Below the pieces are notes generated by a model, which searched no databases, was not told where the DNA came from, and saw only the letters and a program-made list of their open reading frames with translations. Source: Syntrophaceae bacterium (GTDB taxonomy: Bacteria; Desulfobacterota; Syntrophia; Syntrophales; Smithellaceae). From it: a stretch of 64,000 bases of DNA. Made by a program: the position numbers and the translations under genes. Positions 7,764 to 17,280 of this stretch are shown here, piece by piece. The stretch covers positions 62,001 through 126,000 of the forward strand of contig JAHDKI010000015.1 in the NCBI GenBank assembly GCA_018436925.1. Reading direction: 5' to 3'. The number at the start of each line of letters is the position of its first letter. Within the stretch, counting starts at the first letter, position 1.

Positions 7764-10676
7764 ATGTCAGCAGTTGCGATAAATAACACATTGATTGACG
7801 CGATCTCGTCACGCGTAAAGCAAGACCCCCAGGGACCGGCCTTTGTATTTTTGACCGCGGACGGGCAGGAGCAGGAGGTCAGCAATGAACAGTTTTATCG
7901 GGATTTGCGAGGATGCGCTTTCAGGCTCGCCGATAGAGGAATTCAGCCGGGCGAGATCATCTTGCTTGCCCTGGACCATGGCTACGATCTGCTGATCTGT
8001 TTCTGGGGCGCAGTTTATTGCGGCGCCATCCCCTCCGTTCTGACTTATTGGCGCTTTGGCTCTGAAAAAGATGCCTATGTCCGCAAAGTCGGAAATATGG
8101 CGGCAGCGGTGCGCGCACAGGCGGTCATTACCCTGCGTGACTTGCATGTCGAAATGAATACGGCTTTATCAAAAAGAGGTTGTCGGGTATTTGCATCCGA
8201 AGAAGCAACCACGGGTTTGTTTGATCAAAACCGGACATTGCCGGAGTTGAATGCGGAACAAATCGCCTTGATGCAGTTTACCAGCGGGACCACCAGTGCG
8301 CCGAAGGCTATTCAATTTTCACACCGGGCGGTTCTTGATCACGTATTGGCAAGCGCAAGAGCCTATCAGATAAACAAAGAATGTGTTTACGTGTCCTGGT
8401 TGCCGTTTTACCACGATATGGGTTTAATCGGTCATATCCGGGCATTGATTCACGGCGGGATGCTTGTATGCATGTCTCCTCAAAAATGGATTGGGCAACC
8501 CGAATTGCTTTTGCAGGCCGTTAGCCGATATCGCGGCACGATGACGAATATGCCGAATTTTGCTTTTGACTATTGCGTGCAACGCATTCGCGATGAGGAA
8601 TTGGCTGGCGTTGATTTAAGCAGTTGGAGAATATTATCCAATGGCTCTGAATACATTATGCTGGAAAGCATGCAACGCTTTGGTAAGCGGTTCTCTCAGT
8701 ATGGTTTTACGATGGATGCGCTTGCGGTCGGATACGGGATGGCTGAAAACGTGATGGGTGTATCCGCAACAATTCCGGGTGAGGGGGTAAAAATAGATTG
8801 GATATCAACAGAGGGCATCACCACACTTAATCGCGCAATGCCAGACATCCCCTATTCAGCGGATGCCAGAGCCATAGCCAGCTGCGGTTATCCCTATCCG
8901 GGAGTTGAACTGGCCATTCTGGATGAGGAATGGGAAAAATTACCGGATAGACAGATTGGAGAAATCGCAATCCGGACGAACACGCTTTTTCAAGGGTATT
9001 ATCTTTCTCAAGATGAGAATGAAGAGTTGTTCCACCAGGGATGGTTTCGCACCGGCGATATGGGGTATTTAGTCGCAGGAGAGCTCTATGTGTGCGGCCG
9101 CAAAAAAGATTTAATTATTGTCGGCGGCAGAAACATACAGCCGCAGGCCATTGAAAGGATCGCTTCAGACGTCTTTGGCGGACATGCAGGACTCTCAGCG
9201 GCTTTCGGGGTGATAAACGCAAGCGTAGGGACGGAAACGGCGGTTCTGATCCTCGAACAGAAGAATCCGCTGGACCCTGCTCAACAAGATGTCCTCATCG
9301 CTAAAATTAGAAAACAGGTTCTGGATGAATTGGATATTGCCTTGTCGGATGTCCGTCTAGTTCCGAAAGGCTGGGTGGTTAAAACAACCAGCGGGAAGAT
9401 TGCCCGCGACGCAAACCGCAAAAAATACATCCAGGAAGGATTTCATCTTCAAAAAGACGACAAAGTCGAAGTGCTTTCCGGTGAAATGACTCGGGAACAG
9501 ATACAAAAAATAGTGACGCATCTTTTCGAAGAGATTCTTGGCGCCAAAGATATCGGGCCGAAGGATGATTTTCTGAAACTCGGCGGCGACTCGTTATCCG
9601 CACTGAGGCTGTTGCTCGAAATTGAGCAGCGTTTCGGCAAGGACATCTCAGCCGCGGCGTTCTTTCAACATCCGACGGTTGAAAGCCTGGTGGTCCTTTT
9701 ATCTTGCGAAAGCAGCCATGACAAAAGCGCGGGAAAGGAAGCTACGCCATGGTGGAACGCAAAATATGGATTACATCACAAAGTAAAATCGAGACTTTCG
9801 ATTTTGTTTCGCGGCGGGCTAAAGGGTGTTATCACCTCGATCCGCCTGAAGCTTGCGGAAATGATCCCGGCTTGGCTCTTCGATAAGAAATGGGCTAAGC
9901 CTGTCTTAGGCCGGAAGAGAGTTCGCCTAATGCGGCGTTTCCATCGATTGCTTGAAAATCCTATGCAAAATGAAGAGGATTTTATGCAATGTGCTCTGGC
10001 TTGCCATGTTCCCTACTCAATCCGAAAAAAGTCACCTCAGGAATTTTCGGACCGATGGCTTAGGCAGTGGTCGCTGGATGCGGATTTGACGACACTACAA
10101 GAGGCGTATCGTAAGGGAACGGGTGTGATTCTGGTGTGCTGGCATTCCCATTTCTGGATCAACCGTCTGGTCAAAGAGTTCACTCTTGAGCTTTTGCGCC
10201 CCAATGCCTACAGCTATATTGGACGTTGGCGCCAATCATTGCCTGAATCTGCAAAAGCGCTGCCGGTGGTAGAGAAAGAACGTTTGCGGGTGATGCTGTA
10301 TTTGGATCAGCTGATGAAAGCAAAAAGCATTTTAACGAAGGGGGGAATTATTTCCATTTTGCCGGATGGATATGGAGGATCGAGCCTCGGCCTGTCTGTT
10401 TCGTTTCATGGTCGGAGGCGCAGTTTCAGAGGTGGCTTTGCCGAGCTGGCGATTGAGACCGGCGCGGACGTCATCCCTGTTTCTTTAGATATCGATGCTT
10501 GCAAAAGAAAACTGACCATCACTTCGCTAAAGCCTTTGGACGTCGGCGGATACGGTATGCCCCATGTTGACCGTGTGGAAGGCTTGCTCAGACAATATGT
10601 GGCCTACTTTAAACAACAATGGGCCTGTTGTCCGGGTCTCGTGCCTTCCGGTCGGATGAGGAAACATATTGGTTAA
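7764..10676 (+). CDS. FAAL (fatty acyl-AMP ligase) - acyl carrier protein - LpxL/LPLAT-like acyltransferase fusion
   Basis: 970 residues, three domains. Residues ~1-560 are an adenylate-forming enzyme: FTSGTTSAPK near 172, SWLPFYHDMGLIG near 212 and MPNFAFDYCV near 265 place it with fatty acyl-AMP ligases rather than CoA ligases. Residues ~575-650 are a carrier domain with the GGDSL phosphopantetheine site (Ser610). Residues ~690-970 resemble LpxL/HtrB-type acyltransferases: GVILVCWHSHFW, ISILPDGYGG, then RGGFAELAIETGADVIPV. The acid normally found five residues after the His of the first motif is not present. The architecture implies that a fatty acid is activated, loaded in cis and passed to a glycan or lipid. 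GAGG precedes the ATG. Confidence 0.85.
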   Translation: MSAVAINNTLIDAISSRVKQDPQGPAFVFLTADGQEQEVSNEQFYRDLRGCAFRLADRGIQPGEIILLALDHGYDLLICFWGAVYCGAIPSVLTYWRFGSEKDAYVRKVGNMAAAVRAQAVITLRDLHVEMNTALSKRGCRVFASEEATTGLFDQNRTLPELNAEQIALMQFTSGTTSAPKAIQFSHRAVLDHVLASARAYQINKECVYVSWLPFYHDMGLIGHIRALIHGGMLVCMSPQKWIGQPELLLQAVSRYRGTMTNMPNFAFDYCVQRIRDEELAGVDLSSWRILSNGSEYIMLESMQRFGKRFSQYGFTMDALAVGYGMAENVMGVSATIPGEGVKIDWISTEGITTLNRAMPDIPYSADARAIASCGYPYPGVELAILDEEWEKLPDRQIGEIAIRTNTLFQGYYLSQDENEELFHQGWFRTGDMGYLVAGELYVCGRKKDLIIVGGRNIQPQAIERIASDVFGGHAGLSAAFGVINASVGTETAVLILEQKNPLDPAQQDVLIAKIRKQVLDELDIALSDVRLVPKGWVVKTTSGKIARDANRKKYIQEGFHLQKDDKVEVLSGEMTREQIQKIVTHLFEEILGAKDIGPKDDFLKLGGDSLSALRLLLEIEQRFGKDISAAAFFQHPTVESLVVLLSCESSHDKSAGKEATPWWNAKYGLHHKVKSRLSILFRGGLKGVITSIRLKLAEMIPAWLFDKKWAKPVLGRKRVRLMRRFHRLLENPMQNEEDFMQCALACHVPYSIRKKSPQEFSDRWLRQWSLDADLTTLQEAYRKGTGVILVCWHSHFWINRLVKEFTLELLRPNAYSYIGRWRQSLPESAKALPVVEKERLRVMLYLDQLMKAKSILTKGGIISILPDGYGGSSLGLSVSFHGRRRSFRGGFAELAIETGADVIPVSLDIDACKRKLTITSLKPLDVGGYGMPHVDRVEGLLRQYVAYFKQQWACCPGLVPSGRMRKHIG

Positions 10677-10795
10677 CAATGGACGGAAATAATGGAATGA
10701 TGGCCGACCCTGAAACAGCTGCACACGAAACTAAGTAATTCGATTTATCAACAATAAGGCAGGCAGTATTTGACTGGAGAAGGAGTTTTAAAAGA

Positions 10796-11572
10796 TTGCA
10801 TTCTATAATTAAATCGGTCCTTGATCACTATCAATATTATTTGTTCAAGTTCCATCCCCTGGGTTACGCGATAGACAGCCGGGTGAAGAAGCAATGGGTT
10901 ATTAACAGAAGCATGGTGTCCAATACCCTCAAATATTGCTACTTTCGGATTCCCAAATGCGCTAATTCAACGATTGTCAGAACGCTCGCTTATTATGACC
11001 CATCAATCCCGTATGATGGGAAGGATGAAACGGGAGAATCTTACAAAAAAAAGGCCACATTACTTCACGCTCGAGCTCTTTCCGTTTCGGCTCTGTATAA
11101 AAAGTATTACCTTTTTACCTTTACCCGCAATCCCTATTTAAGAGCTTTATCCGCCTATCTCGATAAGATTATTCCTGCGGATAAGAAAGGCTTTGTCGAT
11201 AAACGAAACGCCATTGCCGCACTGTCGGCAAGCGGCAGCGAGTTAACGTTTCGTGCCTTTGTCCGTTATCTTGAAACCGGCGGGTTATGTTCCGATCCTC
11301 ACTGGGCGCCCCAGTGCCTCATGCTTCCTGTCGGAAGGGAGATGATTCATTATGTGGGAAAAGTGGAAAAATTAGACGACGATTTGGAATTATTGATAAA
11401 CCACCTTTTCGGTACAGGCGCTTATCAAGGCGCGATTATGCGACGGGTCGGCAGAACCGGTTCAGCAGATAAAGTCCTTCAATATTACGACAGTGAATTA
11501 TTTGACCGGGTTTATAAACTATACGAACAAGACTTCATTAGGTTTCATTATCCGAAAGATTGGTCAATCTGA
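10796..11572 (+). CDS. sulfotransferase family 2 (carbohydrate sulfotransferase-like)
   Basis: 258 residues from a TTG codon; a good GGAGAAGGAG site lies upstream and no suitable ATG is close. The PAPS 5'-phosphosulfate loop appears as YFRIPKCANST near residue 48-58, and the 3'-phosphate site as FTFTRNPYLRALSAYLDKI near 102-120, the two hallmarks of this family. It transfers sulfate from PAPS to a sugar hydroxyl. PAPS would come from the cysDNC genes about 8 kb downstream. The C-terminus looks natural for the family, and a different sulfotransferase relic begins right after its stop. Confidence 0.82.
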   Translation: MHSIIKSVLDHYQYYLFKFHPLGYAIDSRVKKQWVINRSMVSNTLKYCYFRIPKCANSTIVRTLAYYDPSIPYDGKDETGESYKKKATLLHARALSVSALYKKYYLFTFTRNPYLRALSAYLDKIIPADKKGFVDKRNAIAALSASGSELTFRAFVRYLETGGLCSDPHWAPQCLMLPVGREMIHYVGKVEKLDDDLELLINHLFGTGAYQGAIMRRVGRTGSADKVLQYYDSELFDRVYKLYEQDFIRFHYPKDWSI

Positions 11573-11573
11573 A

Positions 11574-11993
11574 TATGTGTTTGACAAAGGTCGTGAGCCG
11601 CTGCCCATGATGGAGGCCATGCTGGCAGAAGCAAAAAGATTAAAAACGATAATCGCCAAAGAAGATTACAAAAACCATGCTTATATACATTATTCCTACA
11701 AGAGTCGCGGACTCTATTTTGGGCAGATTAAAAGATACCTCAACTATTTTCCGATGGACAAGATGCTGGTTGTAAACAGCGAAGCGCTTTTTGATGAACC
11801 TGAAAATGCCTTGCGTCGGGTTTTCGATTTTGTCGGCATAGATGCGGAGTTAAAAATTGATAATTTGAAACCACATAACGTTGCCATCAACAAAACCACA
11901 ATAGATCCTGCTGTCCACGAATACCTGAAGCATTATTTCTATGCCCATAATCAGGCGCTTTATAAACTGGTGGGTGAAGATTATGGTTGGTAG
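11574..11993 (+). pseudogene. 5'-truncated sulfotransferase (C-terminal fragment, heparan-sulfate-sulfotransferase-like)
   Basis: About 140 codons in a different frame from the preceding gene encode the C-terminal half of a Sulfotransfer_1 protein: HYSYKSRGLYFGQIKRYL, then VVNSEALFDEPENALRRVFDFVGI. The N-terminal PAPS-binding loop and the RNP segment that must precede this are missing, and homology starts directly after the stop of the upstream sulfotransferase gene. There is no convincing ribosome site. The open frame reaches back to 11493 only as an overlap with the other gene. I read it as what remains after a deletion removed the 5' half. Confidence 0.7.
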
Positions 11994-12096
11994 AAAGTCT
12001 TCCGCATGTGAAGCTGCCGAGAAACGAATACAAACGCCGGTTCTTCGAAAAGAAGTGTTTGTGCCCTGATAATTGTAACCCTAAGATAGTCGTGCC

Positions 12097-13086
12097 ATGA
12101 AAAATAAATATGATCGCATTCAGACGGTTTTCATCGGCGGCTGTCCGCGCAGCGGAACGACACTGCTGGGCGCCTTGCTGGGGTCTGGTCCGCGATGCGT
12201 GGCGACGCCCGAGTCTCAGTTTAAGCAAACCATTCCCGCCGACTTGAAGGTGGACTGGAGCCGCGGCATGGGCCGCGACGAGTTTCTCTTTGCGTTAAAA
12301 AAGAATTTCCGTTTCCGATTGTGGGGCGTGCAACCGCCCGGATTTTCCGGGGGCGGGATGATGACCGCGCCGGAATACCGCGACGCCTTGCTGTCGATCG
12401 TCGATGCTTACGCCTCAAAAGAGCAGATTCCGGATTGGACCGTGTGGATCGACCACACGCCTGAAAATATTCTTGAGCCTTTGGGGCTGATGAGAATTTT
12501 TCCCGAAGCGAAATTTCTTCATCTTCTACGCGATCCCAGGGCGGTGGCCGCTTCCCTCCTTCCGCTGGATTGGGGACCGGACACGGCGGAGCATGCCGCC
12601 CGTTTCTGGGCGCAGAAGCTTGCCTATGGACTGGCGCTTGAAAAGGCCCGACCGGATCGTTGCATGAGAGTTTACTTCGAGGATGTTGTGAAAACGCCGG
12701 AAAAAACGCTCAAGGCAGTGTGCACGTTTTGCGGCATTGCATTCAACGAATCGATGCTGGCCGGCAAAGGGTTCACCCCTCCTGCCTATACCAGAAATCA
12801 GCACAATCTGATCGGATCCGCGCCGGATCCGCACCGGCTGGAGGCCTGGCGAAACCGTCTGGATTCCTGGCAGATCGAAGAGATCGAAAAAATCGCGGGC
12901 GGCCTGATGGAGCTTGCCGGTTATTCCAGAGCCGCGCTAGGCGAACGGCGCAGACGGCCCTGGGGAAAAAGGCTTTTGTTGGGCGTGTTGCCGTTTGTAA
13001 GCTATGTGAAAAAGAAACGGCATGGGTTTAGGAAAAAATATTATGGGGCATTGCGGCATCGCGGCGCAGACGGAAACGATGATTGA
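12097..13086 (+). CDS. sulfotransferase (Sulfotransfer_1/3 family)
   Basis: 329 residues. FIGGCPRSGTTLLGALLG near residue 9-26 is the PAPS 5'-phosphosulfate loop, and LHLLRDPRAVAASLLP near 142-157 is the 3'-phosphate site. The C-terminus is very basic (KKKRHGFRKK), possibly for membrane or glycan contact. It is the second apparently intact sulfotransferase in the cluster and is followed by an overlapping glycosyltransferase gene, so sulfation is integral to this glycan's assembly. Confidence 0.85.
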   Translation: MKNKYDRIQTVFIGGCPRSGTTLLGALLGSGPRCVATPESQFKQTIPADLKVDWSRGMGRDEFLFALKKNFRFRLWGVQPPGFSGGGMMTAPEYRDALLSIVDAYASKEQIPDWTVWIDHTPENILEPLGLMRIFPEAKFLHLLRDPRAVAASLLPLDWGPDTAEHAARFWAQKLAYGLALEKARPDRCMRVYFEDVVKTPEKTLKAVCTFCGIAFNESMLAGKGFTPPAYTRNQHNLIGSAPDPHRLEAWRNRLDSWQIEEIEKIAGGLMELAGYSRAALGERRRRPWGKRLLLGVLPFVSYVKKKRHGFRKKYYGALRHRGADGNDD

Positions 13087-14401
13087 AACGGGAAAAAACC
13101 ATTCCGAGGTCTGCAGCGGCAACGCGGCAAGGCATCGGCGAAATCTGGAAGTGGTCATGGTCGTCTCCGCGTTTCCATCCGTGTCTCAGACTTTTGTCGC
13201 GCAGCAAATCGCCGGGCTTTGTCAGGCTGGATACGCCGTGAAAATCGTTCGAATGGGGGCGCGCGGAGACAAACGCTGGATCGCTGAAGATCTCAGGCCG
13301 ATTTTCGATAAACTTGTCCTTCTGTCGTTGCCCTACAACGATACCCTTAATGTGATCCGGCGGTTTTTATCTTTTTTGCCGGTTTGTGCGGCCAATACGT
13401 GGCGACATCCTGTCGCCTCCCTTCGCGTTTTTCTGGACAAGGCGATGAGGCTGAAGCTTGCCGAGTTTGTTCGAATTCATAACGACGCCTACCTGTTTGA
13501 GCAAGCCGGCGGCGCGGAGATTATCCATTTTCAATTTGCCACGCTGGCCCATCGATACAGCCAGATGAAAAAGTACGGCTTTGTCCGCCGGGAGAGCGCC
13601 ATTGCCTGTTCCGTGAGAGGCTATGATATCAGCCGGAAGACCGTCGTTGATGAAATGGATTGGAGCGCGATCGTGAAAGACGTTTCGTTGTTTCTTCCGG
13701 TGTGCGATTTTATCCGGCGAATTCTGGAAGACCGGGGCGTCGAAAAAGCGATTCGCGTTGTGCGCTCGCCTGTGGATGTCGAAAAACTGGCAAGCCTTAG
13801 AAAGCAAAGGGCGGCGGGTACGGAGATAAATATCATTTCAGTCGGCAGGCTTATTGAGAAAAAAGGGTTTGACGACGCTTTAAAGGCGCTTGCCGCGGTT
13901 AAACAAGCCCACGCCAATATTCAATATACCATCGTCGGAGACGGACCGTTGCGGCCGATGCTCTCTTTTCGGATTCATGAATACGGTTTGACCGGACGTG
14001 TGGACCTCAAAGGTGCGCTGCCGTCGGATGAAACCCTCAAGAGGATGGCCGAGGCCGACATTCTGATCGCCCCCAGCAGGACCGCGTCCGACGGCGAAGT
14101 GGAAGGGATTCCCAACGTTTTGAAAGAAGCGATGTGTCTGGGCCTTCAGGTCATCGCGACAAGGCATGCGGGAATATCTGAGCTGGTTGAAGACGGCGTC
14201 AACGGGATACTGGTTTCTGAAAACGCGCCGGAGGAGATTGCCAAGGCGCTCGATGAATTGATTCAAAACCGGGATCATTGGGCGATGCGCTCCGAACGGG
14301 CCATCCTGAAAGTTTCTGAAGAATACGATCCCGGCCGGACGACGCGGGATTTGATGGACGCGTATGAATGGTTGTTGAACGAAAGCAAGACGAAGCAATA
14401 A
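13043..14401 (+). CDS. GT4 family glycosyltransferase
   Basis: About 452 residues. Possible starts are ATG at 13022, 13043 and 13079; 13043 has AGGA at a good distance and is preferred. GT-B fold: VVSAFPSVSQTFVAQQI at the N-terminal core, IISVGRLIEKKGFDDAL opening the donor domain, VGDGPLR, and the donor-site block GEVEGIPNVLKEAM with the EGIP..KEAM pattern of GT4 enzymes. The gene overlaps the sulfotransferase before it by up to 65 nt. The donor sugar is not predictable. Confidence 0.82.
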   Translation: MGHCGIAAQTETMIETGKNHSEVCSGNAARHRRNLEVVMVVSAFPSVSQTFVAQQIAGLCQAGYAVKIVRMGARGDKRWIAEDLRPIFDKLVLLSLPYNDTLNVIRRFLSFLPVCAANTWRHPVASLRVFLDKAMRLKLAEFVRIHNDAYLFEQAGGAEIIHFQFATLAHRYSQMKKYGFVRRESAIACSVRGYDISRKTVVDEMDWSAIVKDVSLFLPVCDFIRRILEDRGVEKAIRVVRSPVDVEKLASLRKQRAAGTEINIISVGRLIEKKGFDDALKALAAVKQAHANIQYTIVGDGPLRPMLSFRIHEYGLTGRVDLKGALPSDETLKRMAEADILIAPSRTASDGEVEGIPNVLKEAMCLGLQVIATRHAGISELVEDGVNGILVSENAPEEIAKALDELIQNRDHWAMRSERAILKVSEEYDPGRTTRDLMDAYEWLLNESKTKQ

Positions 14402-14414
14402 TGGAATCAGGATA

Positions 14415-15311
14415 ATGCAGCCCGACGCTACCCCTTTTGTTTCCGTGATCGTGCCGATTAAAAACGGCGAAAAGTCTGTCGACGCGCTGATGAACGCCCT
14501 TCTGCATCAGAGCTACCCCAAAGACAAAACACAGATCATTTTGGTGGATAACGGTTCGCAGGATCACAGCTATGATCGGATCAAAAGTTACCCGGTAGAA
14601 CTTGCCCGGGAAGAGCGCCCCGGATCCTACGCGGCGCGGAATAAAGGACTGTCATTGGCCGCCGGAGAGGTGATTGCTTTCACCGACGCGGATTGCCGGC
14701 CGGCTGCGGATTGGATCAAGCGGGGTGTCGATGCGCTGATAAGCCAAAAAGCCGCCCTGGCGGGCGGCCGGGTGTCCTTTACACTGCCGGAAAAACCGAC
14801 CGTCTCCGAAATGATCGATTCGGCCATTTACATGCAAAATGAGCTCAACGTGAAAACCAGGCGATCGGCCGTAACCGCCAATTTATTCGCGCGCAAAGAA
14901 GTGTTCGACAGGATCGGCGGTTTCGAGGCGGCGCGCTCCGGCGGCGATTTTCTATGGACGCAAAAAGCGACGGGCCTGGGATACCCGATCATTTATGCGC
15001 CGGACGCGGTTGTTCATCATCCGGCCCGAAGCTTTGCCGAGCTGATGAAAAAAAGCTACCGGGTCGGAAGCGGGTTTGTGAACCTGTTGCCCCGGCGTTA
15101 TTTTGCCGTGCGTGTTGTCGGGCTGCTTGCCAGACTGCTTACGCCCATCCCCTCAAAGGTCATCGTCAGACTGGCTCGTGAGAACCGCAAAAATTTGGAA
15201 GCTCAAAAAAGCTGCCTAGCTTTCTGGGGGGTTTCGTATGCCTATCAACTGGTTCAGGCCGCTGCTGTTGTCCGCTCGCTTTTCAAGGGCCGGCATGGGT
15301 TTAGGCTTTAA
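14415..15311 (+). CDS. GT2 family glycosyltransferase
   Basis: 298 residues. VSVIVPIKNGEKSV begins the GT-A core, VDNGSQDHS follows, ARNKGLSLAAGEVIAFTDADC holds the metal-binding DxD-type site, and GGDFLWTQKATGLG lies near the catalytic base region. A hydrophobic segment near the C-terminus may tether it to the membrane. It is the last glycosyltransferase before the transporter and sulfate-activation genes; pstS begins 55 nt downstream. Confidence 0.82.
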   Translation: MQPDATPFVSVIVPIKNGEKSVDALMNALLHQSYPKDKTQIILVDNGSQDHSYDRIKSYPVELAREERPGSYAARNKGLSLAAGEVIAFTDADCRPAADWIKRGVDALISQKAALAGGRVSFTLPEKPTVSEMIDSAIYMQNELNVKTRRSAVTANLFARKEVFDRIGGFEAARSGGDFLWTQKATGLGYPIIYAPDAVVHHPARSFAELMKKSYRVGSGFVNLLPRRYFAVRVVGLLARLLTPIPSKVIVRLARENRKNLEAQKSCLAFWGVSYAYQLVQAAAVVRSLFKGRHGFRL

Positions 15312-15366
15312 CGTTTATAAAAAATTGATCGCGTTTAGAAAGCGCGATCCGCAGGGAGGAAATCTT

Positions 15367-16356
15367 ATGGTATTGAAAAATCTGTATGTGATGAAAGTTG
15401 CGGGGATTGTGGCGATCAGTTTGTTTTTCACTGCGGGGCTCATGTTTCCGCACAACGCCGCCGCACGGCAAGACAGCCGGGAGAATCCCCCCATTGAGGG
15501 TTCCATCCGCATTTCCGGCGCCTGGGCTCTGTATCCGATGGTGGTCAAGTGGGCCGAAGAATTTAAGAAAATCCACCCCAAGGTCCGCATCGACATTTCC
15601 GCCGGCGGCGCAGGAAAAGGCGTGGCAGACGCCCTGTCGGGGCTTGTGGACATCGGCATGGTGTCGAGGGAGCTTCGGCCCGAGGAAATCAATCAAAAAG
15701 CGTTTTTTGTGCCGGTGGTCAAAGACGCCGTTTTCCCCACGATCAATGCGGGCAATCCGATGCTCCGGGAACTTCTGGAAAAGGGATTGAAGAAAAAGGA
15801 CTTTTCGGATATGTGGGTGGCCGGACGCCCGGTGACCTGGGGAGAGTTGACCCGGACGGATAACCGTTTGAAAGTCCGGGTTTACACGCGATCCGATTCC
15901 TGCGGGGCGGCTGAGACCTGGGCCAAATATCTAGGCGCCCACCAGGAGGATCTGCGCGGCGTCGCCGTTTACGGCGATCCGGGGCTCGCCGAGGCGGTCA
16001 GACGAGACAAGACGGGGATCGGATACAATAATCTCAACTTCGCCTATGACCTCAAGACGGGGCAGCCCGTGCCGGGCCTGCAAATTGCGCCCATCGACGT
16101 CAACGAAAACGGCCGGATTGATCCCGAAGAACGCCTGGGGACGAAGCGCGAAGCGATTCGGGCCGTGGAAGCCGGGGTTTATCCGTCGCCGCCGGCGCGC
16201 GATTTGTACCTGGTGACGAAAGAGTCGTTCAAAGGACCGGCGAAAGTTTTTGTGCAGTGGATTTTAACCGACGGACAGCGCTATGTCGATGAGGTCGGCT
16301 ATCTCACCATCGGGAAGAAGCAGATTGACGAAGCCATCAAAAAAATTGGGCCTTGA
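15367..16356 (+). CDS. pstS: periplasmic phosphate/oxyanion-binding protein, PstS family
   Basis: 329 residues from the ATG at 15367, which has a perfect GGGAGG site; the frame is open further upstream but the signal peptide (about 35 residues, ending near AAA) fixes this start. Oxyanion-binding loops are visible: SGAWALYP, SAGGAGKG, IGMVSREL and TRSDSCGAAETW. Residues 244-255 match a canonical EF-hand calcium loop (D-x-N-x-N-G-x-I-D-x-x-E). The gene heads a pstSCAB unit continuous with cysDNC, with no phoU, so the ligand could be sulfate rather than phosphate. That is an inference from context. Confidence 0.85.
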   Translation: MVLKNLYVMKVAGIVAISLFFTAGLMFPHNAAARQDSRENPPIEGSIRISGAWALYPMVVKWAEEFKKIHPKVRIDISAGGAGKGVADALSGLVDIGMVSRELRPEEINQKAFFVPVVKDAVFPTINAGNPMLRELLEKGLKKKDFSDMWVAGRPVTWGELTRTDNRLKVRVYTRSDSCGAAETWAKYLGAHQEDLRGVAVYGDPGLAEAVRRDKTGIGYNNLNFAYDLKTGQPVPGLQIAPIDVNENGRIDPEERLGTKREAIRAVEAGVYPSPPARDLYLVTKESFKGPAKVFVQWILTDGQRYVDEVGYLTIGKKQIDEAIKKIGP

Positions 16357-16395
16357 ATGTAAGGGCAACGGCAAAGTTTTCCAGGCGGTTGGATC

Positions 16396-17280
16396 ATGAA
16401 GCGGCGTTTTAAAGACATTGTTGCCTTTGCCTCCGGTCGGCTGTTCCTGATTTTTGTCAACGCGCTGGCGCTTCTGATCTTTTGCGGCCTGCTTTTGAAG
16501 GCAGCGCCGATCTTGCAAACGGTGTCTTTGACCGACCTTTTGTTTTCGTCGGTCTGGCATCCCATGAAGCATCAGTTCGGTCTTTTCCCGTTTATCGTGA
16601 GCACGCTGGCCGTCACGCTTCTGGCGATGCTGATGGCCATCCCGGTCTGTCTTTTCGCGTCAATCTATTTGGCCGAATACGCAAGCCGGCGCTTTCGGGA
16701 AGTTTCCCGGCTGATCATCGACATCCTGGCCGGCATCCCTTCCGTGATTTACGGTTTGTGCGGCATTCTGGTGATTGTGCCGTTTGTGGCCGTTGTGGGG
16801 GAATATCTGGGCGTGTCCACGACCGGCTATAGTCTGCTGGCCGGCGGTCTGGTGCTGGCCGTGATGGTGATTCCTTTCATCATCGCCATTTCAGTGGAAG
16901 TTCTGCGCATGATTCCCGGGCCCTTTCGTGAAAGCGCTTTGGCGCTGGGGGCCACAAAATGGGAAACTGTTAAATACGTCGTGCTTAAAAAGGCCGCCAA
17001 GGGACTTGTTGCCGCCGTCGTGCTGGGGTTCGCGCGCGCGTTCGGAGAAACCATGGCGGTGCTCATGGTCGTCGGCAACGTCGCGCAGGCGCCTTCGTCG
17101 ATCTTCGACCCGGCTTACCCTCTGCCGGCGCTCATTGCCAACAACTACGGTGAAGTGATGTCCATACCGCTTTATGACGCCGCGCTCATGTCCGCGGCGC
17201 TGATTTTGATGACGGTCGTCGCGCTGTTCAGCCTGACGGCCCACTATGCTTTGTCACGCCTCGGAGACCATAACGACTGA
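16396..17280 (+). CDS. pstC: ABC transporter permease PstC
   Basis: 294 residues with about six hydrophobic helices. The binding-protein-dependent permease EAA loop is seen in ESALALGATKWETVKYVVL. IIDILAGIPSVIYGLCG is a well conserved PstC/PstA segment. It begins 39 nt after pstS and its stop TGA overlaps the ATG of pstA by 1 nt (TGATG). By family it forms the membrane channel with PstA. Confidence 0.88.
   Translation: MKRRFKDIVAFASGRLFLIFVNALALLIFCGLLLKAAPILQTVSLTDLLFSSVWHPMKHQFGLFPFIVSTLAVTLLAMLMAIPVCLFASIYLAEYASRRFREVSRLIIDILAGIPSVIYGLCGILVIVPFVAVVGEYLGVSTTGYSLLAGGLVLAVMVIPFIIAISVEVLRMIPGPFRESALALGATKWETVKYVVLKKAAKGLVAAVVLGFARAFGETMAVLMVVGNVAQAPSSIFDPAYPLPALIANNYGEVMSIPLYDAALMSAALILMTVVALFSLTAHYALSRLGDHND

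Noticed and set aside
10796..11993. A single sulfotransferase gene with a frameshift
   Set aside because: The upstream frame is complete with a natural C-terminus, and the downstream frame matches the C-terminal half of a different sulfotransferase family.
15238..15366. Upstream extension of pstS
   Set aside because: It overlaps the preceding glycosyltransferase and would bury the signal peptide; the ATG at 15367 has a perfect ribosome site.
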